DNA of 64,000 nucleotides from the NCBI RefSeq assembly GCF_036860675.1, contig NZ_JAYKGK010000005.1, positions 1-64,000 of the forward strand. The letters run 5' to 3'. Made by a program: the position numbers and the translations under genes. Origin of the DNA: Rosettibacter primus. Lineage in GTDB: Bacteria; Bacteroidota; Ignavibacteria; Ignavibacteriales; Melioribacteraceae. Every line of letters begins with the position of its first letter. Within the stretch, counting starts at the first letter, position 1. Below the pieces are notes generated by a model. That model worked only from the letters and a program-made list of their open reading frames with translations. It was not told the origin of the DNA and ran no database searches. This document shows positions 27,416-36,169 of this stretch, piece by piece.

Positions 27416-27979
27416 ATGGAACTATCATTAGAAGAAAAGAAAATTCTTCTTAAAGCAGCTCGCACAGCAATCAATTCTATTTTCACAGGCGAAGAAATTC
27501 CACAACCTGATTATGAAAAATATCCCAAGCTAAAAACGCATGCTGGGGCATTTGTTACTCTAACAGAATTAGGAAGACTGCGCGGTTGCATCGGTTATAT
27601 AGTTTCTGATAAACCTCTTTACGAAACAGTTTGTGATGCAGCTGTAAGTGCAGCTTTAAATGACCCAAGATTTCCACCTGTCCGTCAACCCGAGCTTGAC
27701 AATATTGATATTGAAATATCTGTCTTATCAGAACCATTTCAATTGAACAGTTACGACGAAATAATTGTTGGTAAACATGGCTTAATACTCGAAGAAAAAG
27801 GGAGACGCGGATTATTATTGCCTCAGGTTCCAATTGAGCATAATATGAACAAAGAGCAATTTCTTGATGCTATTTGTCAAAAAACCGGTTTTCCTGCTGG
27901 ATACTGGAGAACTAAACAATTAAAATTAAGTGGTTTCACTGCTCTTGTATTCAACGAGAAAGAACTGGAGGAAAAATGA
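27416..27979 (+). CDS. AmmeMemoRadiSam system protein A (AMMECR1 domain)
   Basis: 187 residues. The family hallmark LRGCIG appears as GRLRGCIGYI, followed by DPRFPPV and, near the C-terminus, LLLPQVPIEHN. AMMECR1-domain proteins are conserved from archaea to humans and in bacteria are found with a MEMO protein and a radical SAM enzyme, forming the AmmeMemoRadiSam set, whose reaction is still unclear. The stop codon overlaps the start of the MEMO gene as ATGA. No radical SAM partner lies in this window. Confidence 0.92.
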   Translation: MELSLEEKKILLKAARTAINSIFTGEEIPQPDYEKYPKLKTHAGAFVTLTELGRLRGCIGYIVSDKPLYETVCDAAVSAALNDPRFPPVRQPELDNIDIEISVLSEPFQLNSYDEIIVGKHGLILEEKGRRGLLLPQVPIEHNMNKEQFLDAICQKTGFPAGYWRTKQLKLSGFTALVFNEKELEEK

Positions 27980-28794
27980 AACAGGTAAGAGAACCATCAG
28001 TTGCAGGTATGTTCTATCCTTCATCACCTTCTAAATTAAAAGAAGAGGTTCAAATTCTTCTTGATACATCCAAACCTTCAGAAAATATCGATAATGTCAT
28101 AGGCATAGTTTCGCCTCATGCAGGATATATTTATTCAGGAAAAACTGCCGCTTATGCATACAATGTTATAAAAAATAAAGATTACAAAACAATTATAATT
28201 ATTTCTCCAAGTCATCGAGAATATTTCGCTGGAATTTCAATTTACAATGGTGATGCTTACAAAACACCCCTTGGAGAAGTTGAAATTGATAAAAATATGG
28301 TGTCACAATTAATAAGTGAAAGCAAAATAATTTTTGAAGGGATTCAAGGGCATCGTGCCGAACATGCAGTAGAAGTTCAAATCCCCTTTCTCCAGATGGT
28401 ACTTCATGATTTTAAAATCGTCCCGATTGTTATGGGGGATCAAAACCGCATATTTGTATATGAACTTGCTGAAAAACTTTCCAGAGTTATTAACAACCAA
28501 ACATTAATTGTAGCAAGTTCAGATTTATCTCATTACTATTCAAAACGCACCGCAGATGAATTAGATTCAGTTGTTGAAAAACATATACAAAATTTTGATT
28601 ACGAAGGATTACAAAGAGACCTGGAAAATAACAGATGTGAAGCTTGCGGTGGAGGTGCTATTGTTGCATTAATGAGAACAGCAGATTTAACTCAAAAGAG
28701 GAAATCAAAAGTCCTTCATCGATCAGATTCAGGTGATGTATCGGGCGATTATTCTGAAGTAGTGGGTTACTTATCTGCTGTAATTTATAATTAA
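27976..28794 (+). CDS. AmmeMemoRadiSam system protein B (MEMO1 family)
   Basis: 272 residues, cytoplasmic. All five metal-site residues known from MEMO1 are visible: H48 (SPHAGYIYSG), H80 (SPSHRE), D183 and H186 (SSDLSHYY) and C224 (CEACGGGAI). The fold is related to non-haem iron extradiol dioxygenases, and human MEMO1 binds iron. It is translationally coupled to the AMMECR1 gene by ATGA overlap. A second, exported paralogue is found at 40333-41394. The biochemical reaction remains unknown. Confidence 0.92.
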   Translation: MKQVREPSVAGMFYPSSPSKLKEEVQILLDTSKPSENIDNVIGIVSPHAGYIYSGKTAAYAYNVIKNKDYKTIIIISPSHREYFAGISIYNGDAYKTPLGEVEIDKNMVSQLISESKIIFEGIQGHRAEHAVEVQIPFLQMVLHDFKIVPIVMGDQNRIFVYELAEKLSRVINNQTLIVASSDLSHYYSKRTADELDSVVEKHIQNFDYEGLQRDLENNRCEACGGGAIVALMRTADLTQKRKSKVLHRSDSGDVSGDYSEVVGYLSAVIYN

Positions 28795-28841
28795 ATATAT
28801 AATCATTTTCATTTTCTACTGATTTAATTAAAGGGGTAAAT

Positions 28842-29468
28842 ATGAGCAAACTTGAACATTTATTTACAAGAAATCTTAAATGGGCTGAAAGAATTAAAAA
28901 ATCAGACCCTGACTTTTTCAAAAAGCTTTCAAAACAACAAAAACCGGAATATTTATGGATTGGCTGTTCGGATAGCCGTGTTCCTGCTAATCAAATTGTT
29001 GATTTATTACCGGGCGAAATTTTTGTCCATCGAAATATTGCTAATGTAGTGGTGCATACAGATTTAAATTGCCTATCAGTAATTCAATATGCAGTTGAAG
29101 TACTTGAAGTAAAACACATTATCGTGTGTGGACATTACGGTTGCGGAGGTATCAAAGCTGCTCTTGGAAATAATGAATTTGGATTAATTGATAACTGGCT
29201 AAGACATATCAAAGATGTATATCGATTTCATCAAAATAAATTTAATGATATAACCGATGAAAAAGTTAGATTTGACTTATTATGCGAATTAAATGTAATC
29301 GAACAAGTGACAAATGTATGTAACACAACGATAGTTCAAAATGCATGGAAGTCAAAAAAAGAGCTTACAGTTCACGGCTGGATTTACAGTATTGAAGATG
29401 GATTATTGAAAGATTTGAATGTAAGCATTTCAGACAACAATCAATTAAGTCCACTATATAAAATTTGA
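28842..29468 (+). CDS. can: beta-class carbonic anhydrase
   Basis: 208 residues. Zinc ligands C42, H98 and C101 (HYGCGG) with the D44-R46 dyad of CSDSR match the E. coli Can numbering. It interconverts CO2 and bicarbonate in the cytoplasm, supplying bicarbonate for carboxylases. GGGG lies ahead of the ATG at 28842. It follows the MEMO gene by 47 bp and is followed by two small envelope proteins. Confidence 0.95.
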   Translation: MSKLEHLFTRNLKWAERIKKSDPDFFKKLSKQQKPEYLWIGCSDSRVPANQIVDLLPGEIFVHRNIANVVVHTDLNCLSVIQYAVEVLEVKHIIVCGHYGCGGIKAALGNNEFGLIDNWLRHIKDVYRFHQNKFNDITDEKVRFDLLCELNVIEQVTNVCNTTIVQNAWKSKKELTVHGWIYSIEDGLLKDLNVSISDNNQLSPLYKI

Positions 29469-29487
29469 TAAACAAAGGAGTGTTGTA

Positions 29488-29910
29488 ATGGAGCAATTTG
29501 AAGGAATTAATCTCGAATCACAATCCGCTGAATTTAAACCAGTTACACCATTTCAGATGATTTTTGATAAGATGGTCAAGGATATGCGTTTTGTAGGAAT
29601 GTTTACTATTATTTATGGTGCTATTACTTGTCTATCAATAATTGGTGCAATAATTGGAGTTCCAATTATTATAATTGGTTTAAGAATACGCGAAGCTGCT
29701 GACCAATTTGCAATCTTTAAAGCCACCAATGAAGCTGCTGCACTTAGAATGGGATTTGAACTGCAGGGAAAATTTTTTCGCATTACAAAAATTTTAATAA
29801 TTATTGGAATAATACTAACATTAATCTGGATAGCATTAATTATTATATTTTTAGCTTCTGGGTTGAATACTTTGATGCAAATGAGAGAATTTGAATATAA
29901 CACAATATAA
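29488..29910 (+). CDS. small membrane protein, DUF5362-like
   Basis: 140 residues. A soluble N-terminal ~35 residues is followed by two helices (about 37-68 and 103-128) separated by an amphipathic stretch LRIREAADQFAIFK. This arrangement resembles DUF5362 membrane proteins of Bacteroidota, whose function is unknown. AAAGGAG precedes the ATG at 29488. It follows the carbonic anhydrase gene by 19 bp. Confidence 0.55.
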   Translation: MEQFEGINLESQSAEFKPVTPFQMIFDKMVKDMRFVGMFTIIYGAITCLSIIGAIIGVPIIIIGLRIREAADQFAIFKATNEAAALRMGFELQGKFFRITKILIIIGIILTLIWIALIIIFLASGLNTLMQMREFEYNTI

Positions 29911-29957
29911 TTTGTTTTATTAATTAATAGAATCATTCATTTTATTTTGGAGTAGTT

Positions 29958-30515
29958 ATGAAAAAAATTATAGCAGTTCTTTTTATACTTGCAACTGTAA
30001 TAAAAGCGCAAGATCAACAGCAAATAATGAATGCATGGATGGAGTACATGACTCCTGGAAAAATGCATGAATTATTATCAAAAAACATTGGCAACTGGAA
30101 TGTAGAGATGACAATGTATGATGTATATACCTCATCAGAAAATAAAACAGAAGGAACCGCTACAACAGAATCTCTACTCGACGGAAGATATTTTAAAACA
30201 ACCTATAGTGCAAATATGATGGGAATGCCATTTGAAGGAATTGCAATAGATGGATACGATAATAAAGAAAAAAAATTTTACAGCTTCTGGATTGATAATA
30301 TGGGAACCGGGATGTTAATTATGAAAGGGAATTATGATGAAAATACCAAAACCTTCACATATACCGGTGAATCTTTTGACCCTATAACCGGAAAAACAGT
30401 AACCATGCGTTCAATTACAAAGATTATTGATGTAAATAAATTTACAAACGAAATATATTCCACTATTGATGGCAAAGAATACAAAATGTTTGATGCTGTT
30501 TATACAAGGAAGTAA
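29958..30515 (+). CDS. exported DUF1579 family protein
   Basis: 185 residues. A signal peptide (MKKIIAVLFILATVIKAQ) precedes a lipocalin-like beta domain. Motifs MTPGKMHELLSKNIGNWN, LLDGRYFKTTY and GYDNKEKKFYSFWIDNMGTG are characteristic of DUF1579. The function is unknown; the fold suggests binding of a small ligand in the periplasm. TTTTGGAG precedes the ATG. A long inverted repeat follows it. Confidence 0.82.
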   Translation: MKKIIAVLFILATVIKAQDQQQIMNAWMEYMTPGKMHELLSKNIGNWNVEMTMYDVYTSSENKTEGTATTESLLDGRYFKTTYSANMMGMPFEGIAIDGYDNKEKKFYSFWIDNMGTGMLIMKGNYDENTKTFTYTGESFDPITGKTVTMRSITKIIDVNKFTNEIYSTIDGKEYKMFDAVYTRK

Positions 30516-30537
30516 GTTCAATTCATAAATAAAATTT

Positions 30538-30611
30538 ATGGAACACAGATAAAATACTTAAACAGAATTTCCCCAAATTTAACTTATGATAATTTTTTAT
30601 CCGTGTTCCAT
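30538..30611. repeat. inverted repeat with 17-bp arms between convergent genes
   Basis: Left arm ATGGAACACAGATAAAA (30538-30554) pairs with TTTTATCCGTGTTCCAT (30595-30611), 16 of 17 matches, around a 40-bp AT-rich loop. It sits between two convergent genes and may act as a weak bidirectional terminator. The arm wording (ATCCGTGTTCCAT) resembles a dispersed repeat motif seen in many environmental genomes of this group; that resemblance is recollection. Confidence 0.6.
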
Positions 30612-30630
30612 TAGATAATTTTATTTCTGA

Positions 30631-31680
30631 TTAAAAGTGGCAGTTTATAAAAGGAAGAACTTTCGATATTCCACTATTATTTTTTGCAATATTTATTAAT
30701 CCAAGCTGAATACCTTTTAACTCCTCAGCAACATTCAGAATACCAATGACCAATCCTTTTTGAGTTCCTTCAATTCTATTATAAGATGCGATTGAAATTC
30801 CAAAGAGATTATTAACCTCAATCCAGCCTGGTGTAATATTTAAGCCATAAAATTCTTCTGCTTCCATCTTGTATCCAGAAAAATTAATTCCTTTAATCGC
30901 TCCTTTAGAAAATGTGGCTAAAATTGCTTGATTTAATCCATAAATATCACCTTTGCTAACTAAAGCTAAACCTCCGACATTAATTCCTTTGATACCTTCC
31001 TTTGATACAATCGCAAGTCCACTAATGTTAATTCCATTAACGCTTCCATTTGATACAAGTGCCAGACCACCAATGTTAATTCCATTAACATTACCTTTCG
31101 AAACCAGAGCAAGTCCGCCAATACTAATTCCATTGATATTTTTACTATTAACAAGGGCAAAACCACCAAAGTTAAATCCAGATATATCCCCTTTTGATAC
31201 GGCTGCAAAACCGCCAAAATTAAATCCTGCCATTTTATCTTTTGATACAATTGCAAGACCACCAAAGTTAAATCCTTCTATTTTGCCACCAACTGTTGCA
31301 ATAGTTCCAATATTAATACCTCTTAAATTTTTCTTACCTAATAATGCAGCTAACCCGAAAGATAAACCATTCAAATTTTTTGCAGCTGGTGCAAGTCCAA
31401 TGGAAATGCCATTAATAGTTGATGATGAAATTTCTTCTGGTTTCCACAAAGTAATATTAATCCCATTTATAATTCTAACATCACAATCTGAAATATTAAT
31501 TCTGATTCCATTCCAGCATTCAGAATTCCCAAAACTAATTCCAGTTGATTTAATCCCGATATCTAAACTTTTGTGTGAACATTCTACTTCTGTTGTGTCT
31601 TCATCACTAAAAAATTCCTGTGCATTATTACTTATTGAATACATAAAAAAAATTAATATAAGTATGGCCGCTTTTTTCAT
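30631..31680 (-). CDS. surface-repeat protein (LA_2272-type repeats)
   Basis: 349 residues with a signal peptide (ends NNAQ). From about residue 75 to 290 it is built of at least ten 16-residue repeats of the form G-I/F-N-x-G-G-L/F-A-x-V-S-K-G/D-x-x-x, for example GINIGGLALVSKGNVN. Short regular repeats with Gly-Ile-Asn turns suggest a beta-solenoid. They match the LA_2272 surface-repeat family known from Leptospira and Bacteroidota, of unknown function. A Pro-rich frame on the other strand is a shadow of the repeats. It is the distal gene of a three-gene leftward set with GGAG at its start. Confidence 0.72.
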   Translation of the reverse strand: MKKAAILILIFFMYSISNNAQEFFSDEDTTEVECSHKSLDIGIKSTGISFGNSECWNGIRINISDCDVRIINGINITLWKPEEISSSTINGISIGLAPAAKNLNGLSFGLAALLGKKNLRGINIGTIATVGGKIEGFNFGGLAIVSKDKMAGFNFGGFAAVSKGDISGFNFGGFALVNSKNINGISIGGLALVSKGNVNGINIGGLALVSNGSVNGINISGLAIVSKEGIKGINVGGLALVSKGDIYGLNQAILATFSKGAIKGINFSGYKMEAEEFYGLNITPGWIEVNNLFGISIASYNRIEGTQKGLVIGILNVAEELKGIQLGLINIAKNNSGISKVLPFINCHF

Positions 31681-31747
31681 CTCTCTATCTCCAATTTATT
31701 TGCAATGCTTTAGACTGACAAAACCCTCAAAGAGTTACATTAATGTG

Positions 31748-32176
31748 TTATTTCTTTTTTAAGAAGCCATACTTTTTTAAATGAAGATATGCAAGGTATC
31801 CTACAGCACCAACTTGTACTGATTGAAGGACCATTTTTAATGGAGCATATTTTTGTGATTCATAATATTTTGTGAGTAAATGAGAAGTTATTTGTTCGAT
31901 ATAATTTTCTGAATAAAAACTGCACTCGTCAAAATTACCAAGTAAATATTTTGTTCGCATCCAGACAATTGATGAATCATATAAAAAATTTTCATTTAAC
32001 TTAATTCCATTCAATCGCTTAAATAAAAATGCATCATTAAACTTGAATTCATAAATTTCCTCAGGAAGAAAACCATTAAAACTTTTCGAAGAATCTAATA
32101 CAGTTTTCCCTTGAGAATAAATTAATAGTGATGAAAATAAAATAATAAGAACAGATTGTTTAATAATCGTATTCAT
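31748..32176 (-). CDS. exported hypothetical protein
   Basis: About 142 residues from the ATG at 32176: a signal peptide (MNTIIKQSVLIILFSSLLIYSQ), a mature part without recognisable motif, and a weakly hydrophobic C-terminal stretch (SVQVGAVGYLAYLHLKK) ending Lys-rich. A further in-frame Met-rich extension upstream would overlap the acidic gene more deeply and looks spurious. It overlaps that gene by 17 bp and precedes the surface-repeat gene by 67 bp. I do not recognise a family. Confidence 0.55.
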   Translation of the reverse strand: MNTIIKQSVLIILFSSLLIYSQGKTVLDSSKSFNGFLPEEIYEFKFNDAFLFKRLNGIKLNENFLYDSSIVWMRTKYLLGNFDECSFYSENYIEQITSHLLTKYYESQKYAPLKMVLQSVQVGAVGYLAYLHLKKYGFLKKK

Positions 32177-32675
32177 CATCTTCATTATTTTCATTAAATA
32201 AATCATCATCAAAGCCGAAATCATCCTCTGTAAAATCTTCAGGTTCTTCTATATCTTCGTCAATATCATCTTCATCTTCATTTTTATTTTTCTTGTATGA
32301 AGGTTCTTCTGGTTCAATGAAAAAAGAATCGCGTGATGAATATTTTTCATCCATTCTATCCATTACCCTGCCGATTAAATCATCGGTAATATCTGCTTTC
32401 ATTTCCTTTACATCAGGTTTTGATGTTATATCAAATTTTTCACTGCCATTTGGAGTTTCTTTCCACATCTCTGTAAGTGATTTTTTATCCAGTTTGCTCA
32501 AATAATTATCAATTTCTCCTTCTATGATTTTAATATGCTCAGGATCCCATTGTGTTTCTTCGTACAATTGACTTTTCATAAAATTCCAGAATGAACCTGT
32601 TTTTTTTCCCGGCTCGGGTAACTTCTTTAATGATGTTATAATTTCTTCAACAGCTTTTTTCATTTTGTAAGACAC
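32160..32675 (-). CDS. acidic-tailed cytoplasmic hypothetical protein
   Basis: 171 residues, no signal peptide. The N-terminal half is mixed helical (AVEEIITSLKKLPEPGKK); the C-terminal ~45 residues are almost all Asp, Glu and Asn and end in Tyr. The GTG at 32675 is chosen because AAGGAG lies seven bases upstream. It leads the three-gene leftward set. Acidic tails of this type occur on chaperone-like and nucleic-acid mimic proteins, but no function can be assigned. Confidence 0.6.
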   Translation of the reverse strand: MSYKMKKAVEEIITSLKKLPEPGKKTGSFWNFMKSQLYEETQWDPEHIKIIEGEIDNYLSKLDKKSLTEMWKETPNGSEKFDITSKPDVKEMKADITDDLIGRVMDRMDEKYSSRDSFFIEPEEPSYKKNKNEDEDDIDEDIEEPEDFTEDDFGFDDDLFNENNEDDEYDY

Positions 32676-32844
32676 TTTTTTTCTCCTTATCTAAAAATTC
32701 TCATTGATAAATTAGTAAAATCTTCTAAAAGTCAATATAGCAATTAATTTTATCTTTCTTTTTATTAAAACTGCACAAAAAATTAATAACAAAATATTTT
32801 TTATTTTTATTATGAATATTATTTAATGTATTCATCAATGCTAA

Positions 32845-32916
32845 GCCCCCGTAGTTCAATGGATAGAACACAAGCCTCCGGAGCTTGTAATGTGGGTTCG
32901 ACTCCCGCCGGGGGTA
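32845..32916 (+). tRNA. tRNA-Arg (anticodon CCG)
   Basis: 72 nt cloverleaf: acceptor GCCCCCG pairs with CGGGGGT (G1-T72 wobble), D stem GTTC/GAAC, anticodon stem CAAGC/GCTTG with loop CTCCGGA giving anticodon CCG, T stem GTGGG/CCCGC with loop TTCGACT, discriminator A at 32916. CCA is not encoded. It reads CGG arginine codons. The start of its 3' flank carries a decayed reading frame on the other strand. Confidence 0.93.
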
Positions 32917-32922
32917 CAAATT

Positions 32923-33258
32923 TTATTCTCTTAAAAAATGTGGAATATTTTCAGATTGTTCAACTGCTAATTCTATTAGACCTTTCATTTCATTATTTTC
33001 AAATCATGGAGCTTAATAAATAATTTTCTTTTCTCATCCGTTTCAATCGTATAAATATTTTCTTTCTTTTTATCAATTAGTTCTTTATTATCATTTTCGA
33101 TTTTTCATTATGACCTCCAGATAAATTTTCCCCGATTAAGTTGAATTCATCTTTGTTTTAAACATCTGCATAGTTTTAGCTTTCATATAACTAATTTTAC
33201 CAAATTCAGTACAAATTGTAACTGATGCAGGTATTAATTGCCTAATCCAATATTCCAT
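32923..33258 (-). pseudogene. small decayed reading frame next to tRNA-Arg
   Basis: Reading leftward from an ATG at 33258, four consecutive open stretches in shifting frames tile the whole interval: MEYWIRQLIPASVTICTEFG onward, then EFNLIGENLSGGHNEKSK, then DNKELIDKKKENIYTIETDE onward, then a segment ending SENIPHFLRE and TAA at 32923-32925. Three single-base shifts would join them into one ~108-codon protein. Composition looks protein-like, but in AT-rich DNA each stretch alone could be chance. I recognise no family. Confidence 0.35.
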
Positions 33259-33272
33259 TTTTATTAAATTAA

Positions 33273-35456
33273 TTATAAATACAATTGTAAATTAATTGAA
33301 ACATTTCTTAATGGAGCAAGATTGCCGATAAATTCAACATAGTAATAATTAAAAATATTTTTTGCATTCAAATAAATTTTTGAAGGTTTGTTCATTATAA
33401 AAAAATTATATCCTGCTGTAACATTTGTAACATAAACAGGAACTCTCTTATCGCCATCAATCACCAGAGCTAAAGGAGGCTGAGTAATTTCGTAATCAAT
33501 TTCCTCTACCTTACTTGCATATCTAAAGTCAATACCAAATTCAAAAGGTAATGGGCTATAATTTATCTGAACATTAAAAGAATTTCGAGGACGATACTTC
33601 ATTGCTTTATTTTTTTGAATATCTCTTGCCCACATATAATTATAACCAATCATTAATTTTAATATTGATGGAATAACATTCCAATCGCCAATAAATTCGA
33701 GGCCTAAAATTTTAGCTTTGCTCAAATTTATAAATTGAATTTTCCCTTCTTTAGTCAAATTGGGTTCGATAAAGTTGTTGTACTCCGTTCTGTAAAAAGC
33801 AATATCGAAATTCAGATTTTCGTTGTATTGATACATTGCGCCCAATTCAAGAGAAAAACTTGTTTCTGATTTTAAATTTGGATTTTCTTTAACATCAATC
33901 CCGCCACCAACACCGGCTGTTGTAAATACTTCAGCTGGAGTTGGTGCTCTGAATCCTGTTCCAATTGAAGCTCTCAATATAAAATCAGGATTCAATTTAT
34001 AATTTAATCCTGCTCGCGGTGTAATTGCATTTTTACCACCAATTGTATCTTTACCGCTGGAAGGAAATAATTTTATATAATCATAACGAATTCCTAATGT
34101 GGCAATAAAATTTTTTATTCCCCGGTATTCTGTTTGGAAGTAAGAAGCAAATCCTCTGAACTTAGTATTTGAAAATATATTTGATTTAACATTTGAACCA
34201 GAAGCTTCGAATCCTGTAGTAATTAAGAATTCTCTGGAGAGATTATAATTAATCAATGCCTCACCTCGAAATAAATCTGCATCAGAAGTTGTAACTTCAA
34301 TTCCATAACCATCAAACCTTGTATGATAGTAACTAAATTTAAAGTCACCTGTGAGATTATCATTAAATTTGTTGTGATAAATCAACCCTGAAAAAATTCT
34401 ATTTGATTTAACTGTTTTATTTGTATCTTCATCTTTAGGCACAAGAGCATGACGTGAATCTTTCCAGTATAAAAAATTACCACGGTTCATATTCAAATAA
34501 TCTGCAAAAAAAGTTATATCGCTGTTTTCTGAATAATGATAATTTACTTTAAGATATCCTAAATACTTCTTACTGAAATTATCGCGCTTGTAACTCAGGT
34601 CATCAAATTTTTTTATTGAAATTGTATAACCTAAATTTCGATAGGAATTCGAATGTGTAACTTCCAATCCATAAAAGCTTCTATAATTTTTATTCCATCT
34701 CCATGATTCATAAACAGGTTTATCGTACAATCCATAGTATGAATTTATATTTGTGACTGGAGATTTTACTGATGGTCTTGTAACAATATTAATTACACCT
34801 CCAATAGCTGATGTTCCATACAATGAGCTTGCAGGACCTTTTACTACTTCAACTCTCTCAATATCAGACATAGGAATCATTTCCCAAACTACATCACCAT
34901 TATCACCGGAATAAAATGGGATACCGTTAATTGCTGCTAAAACACGCGCTCCTACTCCTTTACTATAACCACTCGACCCACGAATGCTTACCTGCTCAAG
35001 ATTCATTTGAATACCAGGAATGTCTCTAAGCAGCTCATCGAATGTTTTATAATTTTTCTTATTAATTATTTCAGGTTGAATTACCGTTGTGCTTACTGTA
35101 ACATCCTCTCTTTTTTGTTCATATTTTCCTGCTGTTACTATCACTTGCTGGGTTTCTATAACAGAAGTTTTCAATATAACAGTAATTGATTTAAAACTTT
35201 GATTGAAGTTTATTTTGATATTTCTTTTTTCGTAACCAATTGCAGAAATTATCAATACATAATTTCCATAAGGAACATTTTTAATTTCAAAAAAACCATT
35301 ATCATCAGCTGCATCGCCATAAAATGTTCCTTCAATAACGACATTAGCACCAATTACTGGCTGAGCATTTTCATTTATTACTCTTCCTTTAATTGAGCCG
35401 CTTTGTGCATATAGATTTGATAAAACCAATAAAAATAAAACACATAATTTTTTCAT
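33273..35456 (-). CDS. TonB-dependent receptor
   Basis: About 727 residues from the ATG at 35456 (GGAG nine bases upstream). Signal peptide ending YAQ, a CarboxypepD_reg-like domain (SIKGRVINENAQPVIGANVV), a plug with IRGSSGYSKGVGARVLAAING and SSLYGTSAIGGVINIVTRPS, and a barrel with the typical LGIRYDYIK and RASIGTGFRAPTPAEVF strands, ending in an aromatic strand. The plug and barrel resemble the BtuB/ligand-gated channel group for siderophores, cobalamin or metals. It shares a transcript with the upstream lipoprotein. A metal-related substrate is only suggested by the nearby CDF-type transporter. Confidence 0.9.
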   Translation of the reverse strand: MKKLCVLFLLVLSNLYAQSGSIKGRVINENAQPVIGANVVIEGTFYGDAADDNGFFEIKNVPYGNYVLIISAIGYEKRNIKINFNQSFKSITVILKTSVIETQQVIVTAGKYEQKREDVTVSTTVIQPEIINKKNYKTFDELLRDIPGIQMNLEQVSIRGSSGYSKGVGARVLAAINGIPFYSGDNGDVVWEMIPMSDIERVEVVKGPASSLYGTSAIGGVINIVTRPSVKSPVTNINSYYGLYDKPVYESWRWNKNYRSFYGLEVTHSNSYRNLGYTISIKKFDDLSYKRDNFSKKYLGYLKVNYHYSENSDITFFADYLNMNRGNFLYWKDSRHALVPKDEDTNKTVKSNRIFSGLIYHNKFNDNLTGDFKFSYYHTRFDGYGIEVTTSDADLFRGEALINYNLSREFLITTGFEASGSNVKSNIFSNTKFRGFASYFQTEYRGIKNFIATLGIRYDYIKLFPSSGKDTIGGKNAITPRAGLNYKLNPDFILRASIGTGFRAPTPAEVFTTAGVGGGIDVKENPNLKSETSFSLELGAMYQYNENLNFDIAFYRTEYNNFIEPNLTKEGKIQFINLSKAKILGLEFIGDWNVIPSILKLMIGYNYMWARDIQKNKAMKYRPRNSFNVQINYSPLPFEFGIDFRYASKVEEIDYEITQPPLALVIDGDKRVPVYVTNVTAGYNFFIMNKPSKIYLNAKNIFNYYYVEFIGNLAPLRNVSINLQLYL

Positions 35457-35483
35457 ATCATTTCTCCTCAACATTTATGTATA

Positions 35484-36005
35484 TTACATGGGCGGCTGAG
35501 GTGGCGGATTGTTAAAATCAACAACAATATTAATATCCGGTGTAATTCTGCCTGCTTGAATTTTTAACTTTGCTGGCTTAGTCTGGTCTCCATTAATGCA
35601 ATAAACTCCCACAACAAACCAATCTTTTCTATCAAGTGAAATTTCTGGTGATTTAGATTGTGCTACAACAACATAAGAATATTCTCCCTCGCCAAGCTGC
35701 AGTATTGGCAAAAAATTATTTTCTACTGAGTTATAATAAAATTCTTTTGAATTATATGGAATTGAATCAGAAACAAATGAAAGATTAGGCGGGAAAAAAT
35801 CTTCACTTTTTGTAATTGGATTTTTGAAAACTACAAGATGAGTCCTTTTTATACCTTCATGCCATTTACCAATAAAAGTAATTTTGCCTGAAAAACCTGT
35901 AGGACCAGATGGTTTTTCAAGTTCAGGTTCAATTCCTTTATCGCAGCTATGTAATAAAAATGGAGATGCAACTATTAAAAACAATAAAAATTTTCTTATC
36001 ATCAT
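35484..36005 (-). CDS. hypothetical lipoprotein upstream of a TonB receptor
   Basis: 173 residues. A lipoprotein signal ends LLHSC; the mature part is predicted all-beta (GKITFIGKWHEGIKRTHLVV, LQLGEGEYSYVVVAQSK) and ends in a Pro-rich tail NNPPPQPPM. Two Met codons open the frame (36005 and 36002). It is 27 bp ahead of the receptor gene and likely a surface accessory of it. No family is recognised. Confidence 0.65.
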   Translation of the reverse strand: MMIRKFLLFLIVASPFLLHSCDKGIEPELEKPSGPTGFSGKITFIGKWHEGIKRTHLVVFKNPITKSEDFFPPNLSFVSDSIPYNSKEFYYNSVENNFLPILQLGEGEYSYVVVAQSKSPEISLDRKDWFVVGVYCINGDQTKPAKLKIQAGRITPDINIVVDFNNPPPQPPM

Positions 36006-36169
36006 CTACCTTTTTTTGTTATTAAAATAAAATAATATTACATAATCAACAATAACCTTGTAATTCTACATGCTATAAAATGAAGAATCTCTTTGTTAAG
36101 GAAGAATGTTACTTTTTCATTTTTACTCTAATAATCTTAATTTTGTATAAAAAATACGGGGTTTGTCAT

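Noticed and set aside
30953..31762. Pro/Leu-rich 269-codon frame on the plus strand
   Set aside because: Mirror of the Gly/Asn repeat protein on the minus strand; the regularity comes from the repeats.
32725..32919. Minus-strand frame starting MYPRRESNPHYK
   Set aside because: It is the antisense translation of tRNA-Arg, a well-known artefact, and lacks a ribosome binding site.
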